Assembly: GCA_017447875.1 (NCBI GenBank)
Contig: JAFSMP010000030.1
Location: 1-54,077, forward strand
Reading direction: 5' to 3'
Length of the DNA stretch: 54,077 nt
Source of the DNA: Paludibacteraceae bacterium
GTDB taxonomy: Bacteria; Bacteroidota; Bacteroidia; Bacteroidales; Paludibacteraceae
Shown: positions 6,088 through 14,699 of the stretch, piece after piece
Layout of the letters: each line of letters opens with the position of its first letter
How positions within the stretch are numbered: position 1 is the first letter of the stretch
The notes under the pieces: generated by a model
Databases searched by the model: none
What the model was told of the DNA's origin: nothing
The model's input: the letters and a program-made list of their open reading frames with translations, nothing else
Made by a program: the position numbers and the translations under genes

Positions 6088-9000
6088 TCGTTACTCTCAT
6101 GCTTTAATAAACGATATATCTTAGTCATGGATTTTTGATCCTTTTCAAGCATATACGTGTATTTGTAATCATATGCGTTCATTGACTCTGGAGAAGAGTT
6201 GATGAGGAAGATATTACGTTTGGTTGCGAAATGCAGTATTCCTCTCACATTATTTGAGTGCAATTTTCCTATTTCATCCAACATACAGTGGATAATAAAC
6301 TCTTGATCCTTATTACGCGCCGCCTTCTTCTTGAATACATTGATAAGCATGATATTTATCATGGCCTTTACCAATATATCGGTACCATCGGAACCTACGT
6401 TGTTGATACGCTCTACCCAATTTGTATCTTGATCATTTTCTTTGATACGGAACTGAAGATTGAATGTGTCAGATAAGGTAAGTTGCTGTTTACTCGGGTC
6501 TTTCTGTAATAATTGCATAAACCGTCTGAGATAGTCTACAACCTTACGATTGATTTCATCGTTATTCCCATTAGAAAATAGATTCGCCGCACCAAGATTG
6601 AAATCATTTTCTTCTGTAAAGGTTTTTATCTTGTACAGCAAACGCATAATAGTATCATCTGAAGGTTCTGAACGAAGTTCAATGCTCTTAATTACCTCAG
6701 CAAATTTATTATCTTCATAGTCCCGGTTAATTTCTCGAATAACTTTATCTATCTCTGATTGGTGAGCCATCAGTTTACCCACTTCACGTGATACCGCTTG
6801 CAGTATGCTTTGATAGTGTTCACTAGTACGAGACCGATACTCCTCTATTTTGTTCTTCTCGATAAACTCAGACAAACTAATTGCGATATCCGTAAAGTGT
6901 CTTTCCTCATAAGGATTGATATTGAAGTGGAAGATATTATCAGGGGTAAAATTGTTATTAAACAAGCGGACTCTTGATTTCAGTTCTTTCAGTTTCTCTT
7001 CCTTGTCAGTAATGGAACCTCTTAATTCGGCGAGAACCTGTTGGCAAGTTTTTGTAGTTTGAACAGATTTCTCATCTTGGAGATACATTTCTGATAAAAG
7101 ATGTGCCACTTCTATCTCTTGACGATATTGTTCCAAACCATCCTGCCATGTTTTAATTTTAGCATCTTGTTTATTCCATTTATCTTGCAATTCAGAGAGA
7201 CGCACGTTAATACGTCGTGTTTTCTCTTCATATTGACCACGGAGATTTTGGATTTTCTCCTCGATGGCTGCTTTCTCTTGTTTAAGAGTATCCTCTTTGT
7301 CGAAGAGTTCTTCCTTGTCCTTTAGATATCCGATTACCAAATTGCGTTGGTCTTCAATTTTCTTTAATTGGCCATCGATATCACGAATATGTTCTTCTTG
7401 TTTCTTAATAGCGGCAGTATCCGCACCCTCACCTTTCAGTTCGGCATCGCGATCCTCTTCATATTTACGTTTTTGTTGAGCATAGTGCGCTTCCTCTGCT
7501 TTTAACTCTTCTTTTTGCGTTGTTTGTAACTCATCCAAAGGTTTCCGTAGTTCTCTCGCTTTGCTCTCAAAAGTAGCATTTATTTGATTTTTTGCTTTTT
7601 CCCATAATGCTCTCTTAGCACTAAGTTCGTTTTTGGCTTGCGAGTGTTTTAGTATAACCTCATTGAGTTCGGTTTGCTTTTCCTCTATTTTAGCTTCTCG
7701 TTCTTCCTTCTCTTTACGTTCGAGAGTTGCCAGATCCGTTTTCTTATTCCTTCGTAACTGAGGTATTTGTTCCAAACGAACGCGGAAATATGCCGCTTCT
7801 TGTTGAAGTGGTTTTATCTTATCGGATAATTGATCGCTAATCTTAGCAATATTCTCTTCTTTTGCTAATAGTAGATCACTTAATTGCTTCTTAATTGCTT
7901 CAATTTGGCTATCTAATTCTTTCGCACGTTTTCTATAATCATCAGGAGAACGATGGGTTGATTCTACTTGAGATAAATCCAGTTGGACGCCGAACAAGGT
8001 GCTATTATCCTTGCTCGCTAATACAGGTGACAGACCTTGAGCGTACAATACGCGCTCTTCATCTACCACTTTCCCTATTGTTTCTTCCCAAGGCAATTCG
8101 CTTTGAGCAAGCCACTCATAGAAAGAGCCTTTATATCGCGATAGAAGAGAGTTTATATTATTTAGTTCGTCCTGTAATTGTTGCTGTTTAGTACGTAATT
8201 GCTCATCTTGAATTTTATGCTCAGTTTCTATTTTATTTACTTCGCTCTGAGCTTCTGTCCGTAATCGTGCTATTTCTTGTTCCTTAGCAATTATTGTTGC
8301 GCCTGCTTCTTTTTCTTCAATATCCAACTGGTGCAATTCTGCTTGAACAGCCTCCTTTTCTTTAGCATATGGCTGCCAAGTCCGTAACTCTTGAATTTTA
8401 AGTTCTATATTCTTTTGGTCTGTTTGAAGGCCTTCTATTCGTTGTTCTATCTCTTCGCGACTTGCATTATACTGACCTTCCGCAGCCTCCAATTGCGCTC
8501 TACGCTCTTTCTCAAACACTTCACGCTGCTTCTGCATTTCGTTGCGCACATAGTTAAGTCTCTCGTTTTGCCGATTCTTGAAGTCTTGGAAGTTATTGTC
8601 TAACGTACCGAATAACAATTTATATTTAGCCTCAATACTATCAAACTGCTTTGTTAAGGCCTCAAGAATTGCTTGTTGCTGTGCACGTTCACTCTGTAAT
8701 TTAGGCATAGACTCATGTAGACGCAACATTTCTTCGATTCCTATTTGTGCATAGTTCTTCCGCTTGTCACGAATCTCTTTGAGTTTATTGTTCTTGACGC
8801 CTAAATTCTGATCGAGAGTACTCTTGTCTTTTTGGAAGTTAGTTTCAACTTCTTTTCTTCTATTCTTCTCATCTAGAATAAGTTTTTCCGTTTCCTTGAT
8901 CTCTTCTTGGGCTACAGGTAGTTGCTCACGTGCTTGTTGAACGGCATAGTTTAACTCATGGATAGAGCGACGTATTTGCTGCTCATATGCCAGCATTGCT

Positions 9001-9764
9001 CTATAAGAACTAATGACTTGTTGTGCTTGTCGTTGCACAATTATATCTCCGTTCTTCTCCTTCTTAAACCAGAGTTCGATGTCATCGTACAGACGTTCAA
9101 AACGAGCTAACTGATCACGATATACGCTCAATTTGATAGCTTCTTCAGTCTCGCTTTCAGACATAGACTCTATGATAGTTTTCTTAACAAATTCAGCATC
9201 TAATTTGCTATTAAGGAAAACGTTTTGAATACTACGAGGTATGTTTTGATATCGTGAACTTTCAACAATAGCATACTTGGCAAACTTATTACCTCTCTCA
9301 TGGTAATTACCGAAGATTATATCACGGTAGTTCATACAACCAAAGAGAGGACTAATATCAATCGTTGCATCCTTTGTGATATTTTGACGAATCTTTGTCC
9401 ATTCACTCAAAGCTTCACCTGATTCATTGATAATCCAATCTCTGTTATACGGGGCGTCTATAAAACGGAACATCGTTGTTCCTTGACTACGTGCAACGAG
9501 AATCGTATATGGACCTATCTCACGCTGAACTTCATACAAGATATATGAATTGGCATGCTCAAAATAGAATTGATCAAATGATAGTTGACCTTGCTTGATA
9601 CCAAGGTGCGTTTTGTCAGCATTATAGAAGAATAGCAATGCACGCAGAAGTGTACTTTTACCTGTTCCTTGCGTACCGGTAAAATGCACATTACCATCCA
9701 ACATTATCTCCGCATAGCGTATATGAGCGCTATTGATAAATATAATTTTATTCAGGTATCTCAT
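6084..9764 (-). CDS. jetC: Wadjet-like JetC subunit, SMC ATPase
   Basis: A 1,226-residue SMC/MukB-like ATPase, the motor that extrudes DNA loops in Wadjet. The Walker A loop GTQGTGKST is at residues 30-38, right after a short first strand. Residues from about 250 to 960 are Glu/Lys/Gln-rich coiled coil, interrupted by a hinge-like segment around 550-600 (FYEWLAQSELPWEE, GLSPVLASKDNS). The signature loop (NNVGSDGTD) and Walker B (IIHCMLDEIGKLH, about residue 1160) close the head. It overlaps jetB by 17 bases and jetD by 4. Codon use is AT-rich compared with the efflux and ATPase operons to the right. Confidence 0.87.
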   Translation of the reverse strand: MRYLNKIIFINSAHIRYAEIMLDGNVHFTGTQGTGKSTLLRALLFFYNADKTHLGIKQGQLSFDQFYFEHANSYILYEVQREIGPYTILVARSQGTTMFRFIDAPYNRDWIINESGEALSEWTKIRQNITKDATIDISPLFGCMNYRDIIFGNYHERGNKFAKYAIVESSRYQNIPRSIQNVFLNSKLDAEFVKKTIIESMSESETEEAIKLSVYRDQLARFERLYDDIELWFKKEKNGDIIVQRQAQQVISSYRAMLAYEQQIRRSIHELNYAVQQAREQLPVAQEEIKETEKLILDEKNRRKEVETNFQKDKSTLDQNLGVKNNKLKEIRDKRKNYAQIGIEEMLRLHESMPKLQSERAQQQAILEALTKQFDSIEAKYKLLFGTLDNNFQDFKNRQNERLNYVRNEMQKQREVFEKERRAQLEAAEGQYNASREEIEQRIEGLQTDQKNIELKIQELRTWQPYAKEKEAVQAELHQLDIEEKEAGATIIAKEQEIARLRTEAQSEVNKIETEHKIQDEQLRTKQQQLQDELNNINSLLSRYKGSFYEWLAQSELPWEETIGKVVDEERVLYAQGLSPVLASKDNSTLFGVQLDLSQVESTHRSPDDYRKRAKELDSQIEAIKKQLSDLLLAKEENIAKISDQLSDKIKPLQQEAAYFRVRLEQIPQLRRNKKTDLATLERKEKEEREAKIEEKQTELNEVILKHSQAKNELSAKRALWEKAKNQINATFESKARELRKPLDELQTTQKEELKAEEAHYAQQKRKYEEDRDAELKGEGADTAAIKKQEEHIRDIDGQLKKIEDQRNLVIGYLKDKEELFDKEDTLKQEKAAIEEKIQNLRGQYEEKTRRINVRLSELQDKWNKQDAKIKTWQDGLEQYRQEIEVAHLLSEMYLQDEKSVQTTKTCQQVLAELRGSITDKEEKLKELKSRVRLFNNNFTPDNIFHFNINPYEERHFTDIAISLSEFIEKNKIEEYRSRTSEHYQSILQAVSREVGKLMAHQSEIDKVIREINRDYEDNKFAEVIKSIELRSEPSDDTIMRLLYKIKTFTEENDFNLGAANLFSNGNNDEINRKVVDYLRRFMQLLQKDPSKQQLTLSDTFNLQFRIKENDQDTNWVERINNVGSDGTDILVKAMINIMLINVFKKKAARNKDQEFIIHCMLDEIGKLHSNNVRGILHFATKRNIFLINSSPESMNAYDYKYTYMLEKDQKSMTKIYRLLKHESNE

Positions 9765-10299
9765 CTTCGTTGTGGATTGTTAGTAAGTTCACCAAATCTT
9801 CTGCATAACGATATGCCGAAGTTACTTTATACGTTGCTGTTTCTTCTTCTATTTGTTCAGCAAATCCCATTGTTTCCATTTCACTAATTAACTTCTCTAC
9901 CTTCTCCGGGAATGTTTTCTGCTGAGAGAATAAACGACGAGCCTTATCCTTTAGATCCGCATTAACATCTATCTCGTTTTCTATTTGCGCTTTGCTAAAT
10001 TGGTAGCCAACAGAAAACGTAGAGTCGAATGTCTTGAAGAAATCCAAATAATCAATCCATTTGCAGAAATTCTCCAAACGTCTTTCGATATCCACTTTAC
10101 TATCATTGATAGTGGAGAAATAGTAATAACCATTTCCACTTTCAAGACGAAAACCTATCTGCTGAAAGAACTCTGAGTATTCTTCAAAGTTATCTTCAAC
10201 ATCTTTAAACAGACGTTTGATATCTGCTTTAGTACTATCTGCTGCGAGGAATCCACCTCGTATCAGACGTTCATAAATGGCTTGTGTATTACTTAGCAT
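9748..10299 (-). CDS. jetB: Wadjet-like JetB subunit (MukE/MksE-like)
   Basis: A 183-residue, highly charged helical protein in the position of JetB, the small winged-helix dimer that clamps the kleisin and SMC heads. It begins MLSNTQAIYERLIRGGF and has the typical late Ala-Tyr-rich segment (TSAYRYAEDLVNLL). It overlaps jetA by 11 bases and jetC by 17. Sequence alone is weakly diagnostic; the assignment rests on length, helix-rich composition and the invariant order A-B-C-D. Confidence 0.77.
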   Translation of the reverse strand: MLSNTQAIYERLIRGGFLAADSTKADIKRLFKDVEDNFEEYSEFFQQIGFRLESGNGYYYFSTINDSKVDIERRLENFCKWIDYLDFFKTFDSTFSVGYQFSKAQIENEIDVNADLKDKARRLFSQQKTFPEKVEKLISEMETMGFAEQIEEETATYKVTSAYRYAEDLVNLLTIHNEDEIPE

Positions 10300-11488
10300 A
10301 AATTAAAGGATATTCAAGGTTTTCGTATGTTACATATTTGTCTGTGATTCGACATTCGTTAGGATGCTGAACAGCTAATTGGCAGAATAGCACAGCGTGT
10401 TGCTCTATAGTGCGTTCTTGCTTATAGTCGTACGACAATATAAATGAGAATAAATCGTTGCTACCTGCACGGAATGCTCTCCACACTTCTTGTTGATTAA
10501 CCTCATTCAATGGTGAAACATTTTCCCTTAGCTCGTCCTCTGTTAATGGAAGGGCAGAAGTCCGAGATTTGCGAATAATGCCTTCCTTTTCCGCTACTCT
10601 ACGCATAAGAGCCGACATCTCTTCGCTACTTTGTAACATTTCAAGAGACACACGCATCCTATTGTACTGTCTGTTTTCCATCCAAACAGGGTTCATTCTC
10701 GATACAACAGGAATGATATCGGTACTCTCTTTAATGGTCAGCTGATCCCGCAGATATTTAAGCTTACGAATCTTTTTAATGAGCAGATTTTGTTGCTCTA
10801 TTAAGTGGATGTATTCTATTATCTGGGTTTCAATTGATAGCAAATTATAGTAGGCATCAGTGAAGTCATTACGTACATCTGCAATGGTGCTTGCCATTTG
10901 TGGATTAGACGTAAATGAGAAAAAGGCTTTATCTTCTTCCATTAGCCTCTCACAGGCTTCCATTAGCGCACGAATACTTTTCCGTTTCTCATCCAAGTTT
11001 CTTAGTTTCTGAATTTTAATATCATAGTTCGGCTCTTGTTTGTAAGCAGTATCTACATTGCGTTTTAAGTCAATCACGTTACGAATTGTACGTACTCCAA
11101 TATCACGCAGTTTCCTTTGAACGATTGAAAGATAATGGTATTTGCGTTTATCAGTTGTTTCTTTCTGATAATAAACTATATTCTCTTTAAGGGAGTCTAT
11201 GCACTCTTTTACACTTGCAATATTAATTTCCTCATTAACATCCAAAACATCCTCAAAGAAGCGGAGATATACTTCTTCTAACTCTAAAAAATTTCCACTT
11301 TCGTGAATAACTCCATAGTTAATCAGGTACTGAATACGATCTCGTTTATATTCGACTAATTCCATCGCAAGCTCCGTAGTAAAAGAATGTGTTTTGCGAT
11401 CACCGAAAGCAGTGCGCAACATATCCTTCTCCTTGTTAATACATCTAACAAGTTCATCAATATTTCGGAAATGCGATTGATTTTCCAT
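10289..11488 (-). CDS. jetA: Wadjet-like JetA subunit (kleisin, MukF/MksF-like)
   Basis: A 399-residue mostly helical protein placed first of the four SMC-complex genes, as JetA is. An N-terminal winged-helix-like region (about 1-100, including VEYKRDRIQYLINYGVI) precedes long helices (100-270), and the C-terminal region (315-399) contains the SPLNEVNQQEVWRAF segment and a short terminal domain. It would bridge the SMC heads. It begins 36 bases after the upstream helicase gene with no promoter visible in the gap, so the two are probably cotranscribed. Direct homology to MukF is distant. Confidence 0.75.
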   Translation of the reverse strand: MENQSHFRNIDELVRCINKEKDMLRTAFGDRKTHSFTTELAMELVEYKRDRIQYLINYGVIHESGNFLELEEVYLRFFEDVLDVNEEINIASVKECIDSLKENIVYYQKETTDKRKYHYLSIVQRKLRDIGVRTIRNVIDLKRNVDTAYKQEPNYDIKIQKLRNLDEKRKSIRALMEACERLMEEDKAFFSFTSNPQMASTIADVRNDFTDAYYNLLSIETQIIEYIHLIEQQNLLIKKIRKLKYLRDQLTIKESTDIIPVVSRMNPVWMENRQYNRMRVSLEMLQSSEEMSALMRRVAEKEGIIRKSRTSALPLTEDELRENVSPLNEVNQQEVWRAFRAGSNDLFSFILSYDYKQERTIEQHAVLFCQLAVQHPNECRITDKYVTYENLEYPLIYAK

Positions 11489-11524
11489 GACAATTTTATA
11501 TTAAGCAGCTTTCAAGAATTGTGG

Positions 11525-13645
11525 TTAAATTTCCTTCAACCCCAGACTTTTAAGGTATTTGTACGTTCCGTTATAGAACTCTGGCAGACGAGTTGCGTCT
11601 TCAGGGAAACCTTCTGGAGTAATGCGGTCATTGCCGGCAGGGACACAGATAACGATGCCTTGACGAGCACGAGTTAGCAGCACACGATAGGCATTGAGCA
11701 TATATTTCTGGTTCTCTGCGTTGTTCTCCGGAATCCATTTGTTTTTGCCGTTGAACTTATGGTACGTCCATGTATTTCCGTCACATCGCATATCAGCATC
11801 CCATAGGACACAAGCATAGTCTAACTCCAATCCTTGTACTTGTATTTCCGTTGCGGCATCTTCAAGATAGTTAGACGATCGAACGTCTGTCTTGTCTTCG
11901 AGGAACCAGTGTACGGCATTTTCGTCACCTTGCGCAAGGATGTTTACTGCAAGCGGTTTGAAACGCGCGGCAACTTTCGTTACCAACACACCTGTCTGTT
12001 GCGTCCCACGTGCTTGTTTTCTAAGCCATGCACGAGCCTTGTCCATATCACGTGTTAACACGATAGGATACCTGTCTTTGATGTCGTTATACAGCGAAGA
12101 AGCGTCCGGCTGGAAAGATAACAACGAATGAATAAAAGCGGACATCGTCTCAGCTCGGAAGGAACGTTGACTAACGGCGAGGTGTAGCTGGTCAGAGAAA
12201 GTCACTCGGTCATTATTTTGTAACAACTCATTTACGCGTCCTTCTGCATATTCCGGTTCGGTCAGTTTATCGGAGATATAGATATTCCAGTATGGGAAAC
12301 GATTGTTGAGCGCCTTAATCCATTCGGAGATACCTGCTTCGCCGGTGTTAATCTCCTGACCACCACCAACCAAACATACAATCACCGCCCAATCTTCTCG
12401 CTGATCAAGTGACCAAATTAGGAACTCAGCCTCCGACATAGGGAAGTTAGGCACTTTCAGTTTGTTGCCGTACGTACCACCTCGTTTAAGATAATCAGCG
12501 ATACGCTTATGCGTCCAACTGCGTTGTGCCTCATCGAAGATAGCCACATGCTCCACCTCTCCATAGCCGGTTGCCTCTTGTTTGACAGCTTTTTCGGGAT
12601 CAATTTCCACGATACCATTCTCTACAGGATTCTTAATTTTTGCGAGCATGTTATCGCGGTAGCGGTGGATGATTTGGATAAATTCACTCACCTCACGGCG
12701 TGAGTCAGATAGATTCTTCTTCTCCCCTCTTTCTGCACACTTCTTAAGATTATCCCTTGCAAGCGCTTCGGTGAGTACAGCTACTAAAGGACCATTGCCG
12801 GAAAGATAAACTGCTCCGTTTTCTTTGTCTAACTCGCCGTCTTTGTAAGTTTGCTTAATCGCCACATCCAAACCGACAAGTGTCTTACCTGCTCCTGGAA
12901 CACCGGTTATAAAACAGATACTTTTGGCATTTTGCTTTTTGCTCTGCTGAATAACTCGCAAGATATAATTGGTAGTGGCGTCTGTGAATACTTTTTCTGC
13001 TTCGTGTTTGGTGATATCTTCTACCGAGTGGTTTTCGTATAGGGAACGTGCTGCTTCTATGATGGTGGGCGTCGGAGTGTATGGGCTGATTATCCAATTG
13101 TCGTTATTTGCAGAAGGTGTGGTTACACCTGCGTGTTCTAATACTCCGCTTATGAGATTTTGGAGATTATCCGCTCCGGATATTAACGGATTGTATATAC
13201 TATCGTCATAAACCGAAGGCTGAAATTCGGTTGTTACAGTGGTATAACTGGTGGGTACAAGAATCGGAACGATAGTTCTGTCGTGGCTATATAAGTGAAA
13301 GTTTTTCAGGTCTAAAGCATAGTCCATTACTTGCTCCACATCAGCCTGCAACGCGGATGATTGCCCAACTTTGAACTCTAAACAGAAGATAATACCACGC
13401 AGTAAAAGAACTACATCTATGCGTTTTCCCAAACGAGGAATGTCATACTCAAAGATGATTTGTGAAGGCTCTTCTTTCCATGGAAGAAGGACTTGCTGCA
13501 ATAGAGTTATCTCGCCAATCCAAGCATCGTCCGTAGTAGTCAAGGCTTCACCATGATAGTTCAAGTGTAACGTACCTAAAATCTCTTTAGGAGCTGTGTC
13601 TATGAACTGACGAAATGTGGTATTATATAAGCAACGATTACTCAT
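11525..13645 (-). CDS. PD-(D/E)XK nuclease fused to a DUF2075-type SF1 helicase
   Basis: A 706-residue two-part protein. Residues about 40-130 carry a PD-(D/E)XK-like core: GKRIDVVLLL with Asp77, then IFCLEFKVGQ with Glu90 and Lys92. From about 240 a superfamily 1 helicase of the DUF2075 (Schlafen-related) type follows: Walker A GVPGAGKTL (248-256), Walker B VAIFDEAQRSW (about 368), a VGGGQEI motif and the late EIQGLE-like segment (TEIQVQGLELDYACVLWD) with VLLTRARQG near the end. Such proteins occur in defence islands but are not a standard Wadjet part. It shares the promoter and strand of the jet genes. Confidence 0.85.
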   Translation of the reverse strand: MSNRCLYNTTFRQFIDTAPKEILGTLHLNYHGEALTTTDDAWIGEITLLQQVLLPWKEEPSQIIFEYDIPRLGKRIDVVLLLRGIIFCLEFKVGQSSALQADVEQVMDYALDLKNFHLYSHDRTIVPILVPTSYTTVTTEFQPSVYDDSIYNPLISGADNLQNLISGVLEHAGVTTPSANNDNWIISPYTPTPTIIEAARSLYENHSVEDITKHEAEKVFTDATTNYILRVIQQSKKQNAKSICFITGVPGAGKTLVGLDVAIKQTYKDGELDKENGAVYLSGNGPLVAVLTEALARDNLKKCAERGEKKNLSDSRREVSEFIQIIHRYRDNMLAKIKNPVENGIVEIDPEKAVKQEATGYGEVEHVAIFDEAQRSWTHKRIADYLKRGGTYGNKLKVPNFPMSEAEFLIWSLDQREDWAVIVCLVGGGQEINTGEAGISEWIKALNNRFPYWNIYISDKLTEPEYAEGRVNELLQNNDRVTFSDQLHLAVSQRSFRAETMSAFIHSLLSFQPDASSLYNDIKDRYPIVLTRDMDKARAWLRKQARGTQQTGVLVTKVAARFKPLAVNILAQGDENAVHWFLEDKTDVRSSNYLEDAATEIQVQGLELDYACVLWDADMRCDGNTWTYHKFNGKNKWIPENNAENQKYMLNAYRVLLTRARQGIVICVPAGNDRITPEGFPEDATRLPEFYNGTYKYLKSLGLKEI

Positions 13646-13657
13646 ATTATCCTCTTT

Positions 13658-13750
13658 TTAATGGCAATACCCATCAGGATTGTCGAGGTACTCCTGAACT
13701 GCATCGTAGATACGTTCTTCCAACGCTTGAATGTCTTGAATGCTTGCCAT
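13658..13750 (-). CDS. Micro-ORF (30 residues) at the head of the defence operon
   Basis: A 30-codon frame, MASIQDIQALEERIYDAVQE continuing to a DNPDGYCH end, ends 12 bases before the helicase start and lies inside the only leader between promoter and helicase. It has a plausible helical, acidic composition and an ordinary ATG. It may be a small protein in its own right or a leader peptide that couples translation to the helicase. I do not recognise it. Confidence 0.45.
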   Translation of the reverse strand: MASIQDIQALEERIYDAVQEYLDNPDGYCH

Positions 13751-13764
13751 AGTTGTTTTAATTT

Positions 13765-13847
13765 GGTCTTTTATGGATTCTAATCCCTTCTAGGCGGAGG
13801 CCACTCTTCCCGATTAACGGGACGACGCTCCGGGTCTTTTATGGATT
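13765..13847. repeat. 15-base direct repeat in the defence-operon leader
   Basis: GGTCTTTTATGGATT occurs at 13765-13779 and 13833-13847, 53 bases apart. The segment between them includes the small inverted repeat CCCGATTAACGGG. The arrangement could be a duplicated leader element or the footprint of a short insertion. Confidence 0.7.
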
Positions 13848-13885
13848 AATATTATGTTGTGCTCTTTGTGCCAGGTTGGCGACCT

Positions 13886-13902
13886 GCACACAAAAAGTGT
13901 GC
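13886..13902 (-). promoter_or_regulatory. Operator-like palindrome at the defence-operon start point
   Basis: GCACAC-AAAAA-GTGTGC is a perfect 6+6 inverted repeat directly downstream of the -7 element, covering the expected transcription start. A second imperfect hairpin (CAGGT-TGGCG-ACCTG) follows at once. The position fits a repressor site or a 5' stabilising hairpin. Confidence 0.5.
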
Positions 13903-13932
13903 AAAGATACTAATTTTTTCTGACATATGCAA
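13902..13932 (-). promoter_or_regulatory. Promoter of the defence operon
   Basis: Read leftward: TTGC (13929-13932) within TTGCATATGTC, 19 bases, then TATCTTTG (13902-13909). It matches the Bacteroidetes housekeeping promoter and is the only good candidate upstream of the helicase and jet genes. Bases 13951-13980 behind it are a TTTAAACTTT-type repeat tract; no gene is seen between 13751 and 14068. Confidence 0.85.
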
Positions 13933-14068
13933 GAAAAATCATAGATTTTTAGTTGAAAGTTTAAAGTTTAATGTTTAAAGACAGCAGGATGCACGGAGCA
14001 GCGGAGCTTTCGCTCCTTGTCGGGGACGTAATCTAAACGGATAGTATCCGTGGTAAGGGACAAACGTC

Positions 14069-14416
14069 TTACTTGCCGGATTTCAGTTCGGCGTTGAGGG
14101 TGGCGATGATGAAGCCGCGGAGAGTGGAGTAGTAATGGGAGGATGAAGAGGCGCGATAGTGCTTGCGGTAGGAGGCATAACGGCGCTCCCAATCGGCTTT
14201 CTGTTCGGGATCTTTGAGGATGGCTGAGGCTTGCTTGACAGCCATGCCGAAGGTAGAGCGGGTTTGGGCCTGTTCTTCCGATGCAGTGCCGCGGAAGGGA
14301 TGGTCGAACGCATATGCGTGGGTGCGACCATTTCGTGTGCGGTAAACGATACGATCATTGCGTTTGAGTTTCCCTTGGAAGGAATCGATTGCTACATTTG
14401 TTTCTACATGTGCCAT
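14069..14416 (-). CDS. Small basic protein of unknown function (115 residues)
   Basis: Not recognised. The ATG at 14416 gives a 115-residue basic protein: an N-terminal strand-rich part (RIVYRTRNGRTHAYAFDHPF), a Gln/Arg-rich helix with MAVKQASAILKDP, a YASYRKHYRAS segment and a C-terminal helix ending ELKSGK. An upstream TTG at 14443 would add nine residues, but the ATG is preferred. A good promoter (14585-14615) and a 168-base leader with three 11-base repeats precede it, which argues that it is a real gene. Its composition suggests nucleic-acid binding, an inference only. Confidence 0.6.
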   Translation of the reverse strand: MAHVETNVAIDSFQGKLKRNDRIVYRTRNGRTHAYAFDHPFRGTASEEQAQTRSTFGMAVKQASAILKDPEQKADWERRYASYRKHYRASSSSHYYSTLRGFIIATLNAELKSGK

Positions 14417-14499
14417 ACGCGTGTGGGTTTTATGATCCGTCAATCTTGGCGGATACGATGGTTGTTATTAGCGTGTTCTCTGCTTCGTCTCGGCTTAAT

Positions 14500-14532
14500 C
14501 GTCCGTATATCCTCCGTATATCGTCCGTATAT
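14500..14532. repeat. Three tandem 11-base repeats in a leader
   Basis: CGTCCGTATAT, CCTCCGTATAT and CGTCCGTATAT follow one another without gaps at 14500-14510, 14511-14521 and 14522-14532. They lie in the transcribed leader of the unknown protein. An 11-base period places copies on one DNA face, as in protein-binding arrays. Confidence 0.7.
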
Positions 14533-14584
14533 TGTACGTAAGAAATACGTGGATGATACGACGGCATAGTGACGAAATACGGTG

Positions 14585-14615
14585 CAAAGGTAGTGAAAAT
14601 ATTTGATATATGCAA
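14585..14615 (-). promoter_or_regulatory. Promoter of the unknown small protein
   Basis: Leftward TTGC (14612-14615) in TTTGCATATATC, 19 bases, TACCTTTG (14585-14592). The T run of the terminator at 14614-14643 forms the upstream edge of this promoter. Confidence 0.8.
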
Positions 14616-14643
14616 AAAAAATCGTCCTTTTGGGCGATTTTTT
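14614..14643 (-). terminator. Terminator of the sigma/barrel operon, overlapping the next promoter
   Basis: AAAAAAATCGTCC and GGGCGATTTTTTT pair (one wobble) around TTTT. Read leftward it follows the barrel gene and ends in a T run that continues straight into the TTGC element of the next promoter. A GGGGTTA-type repeat fills 14645-14676. Confidence 0.8.
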
Positions 14644-14699
14644 TAGGGGTAGGGGTTAGGGGTTACCGGTTACGGGATTCTCGGATGTACAGAAGCATC

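Noticed and set aside
13872-13886. Riboswitch in the defence-operon leader
   Set aside because: The hairpins are small and match no riboswitch core known to me; an operator or simple structure is simpler.
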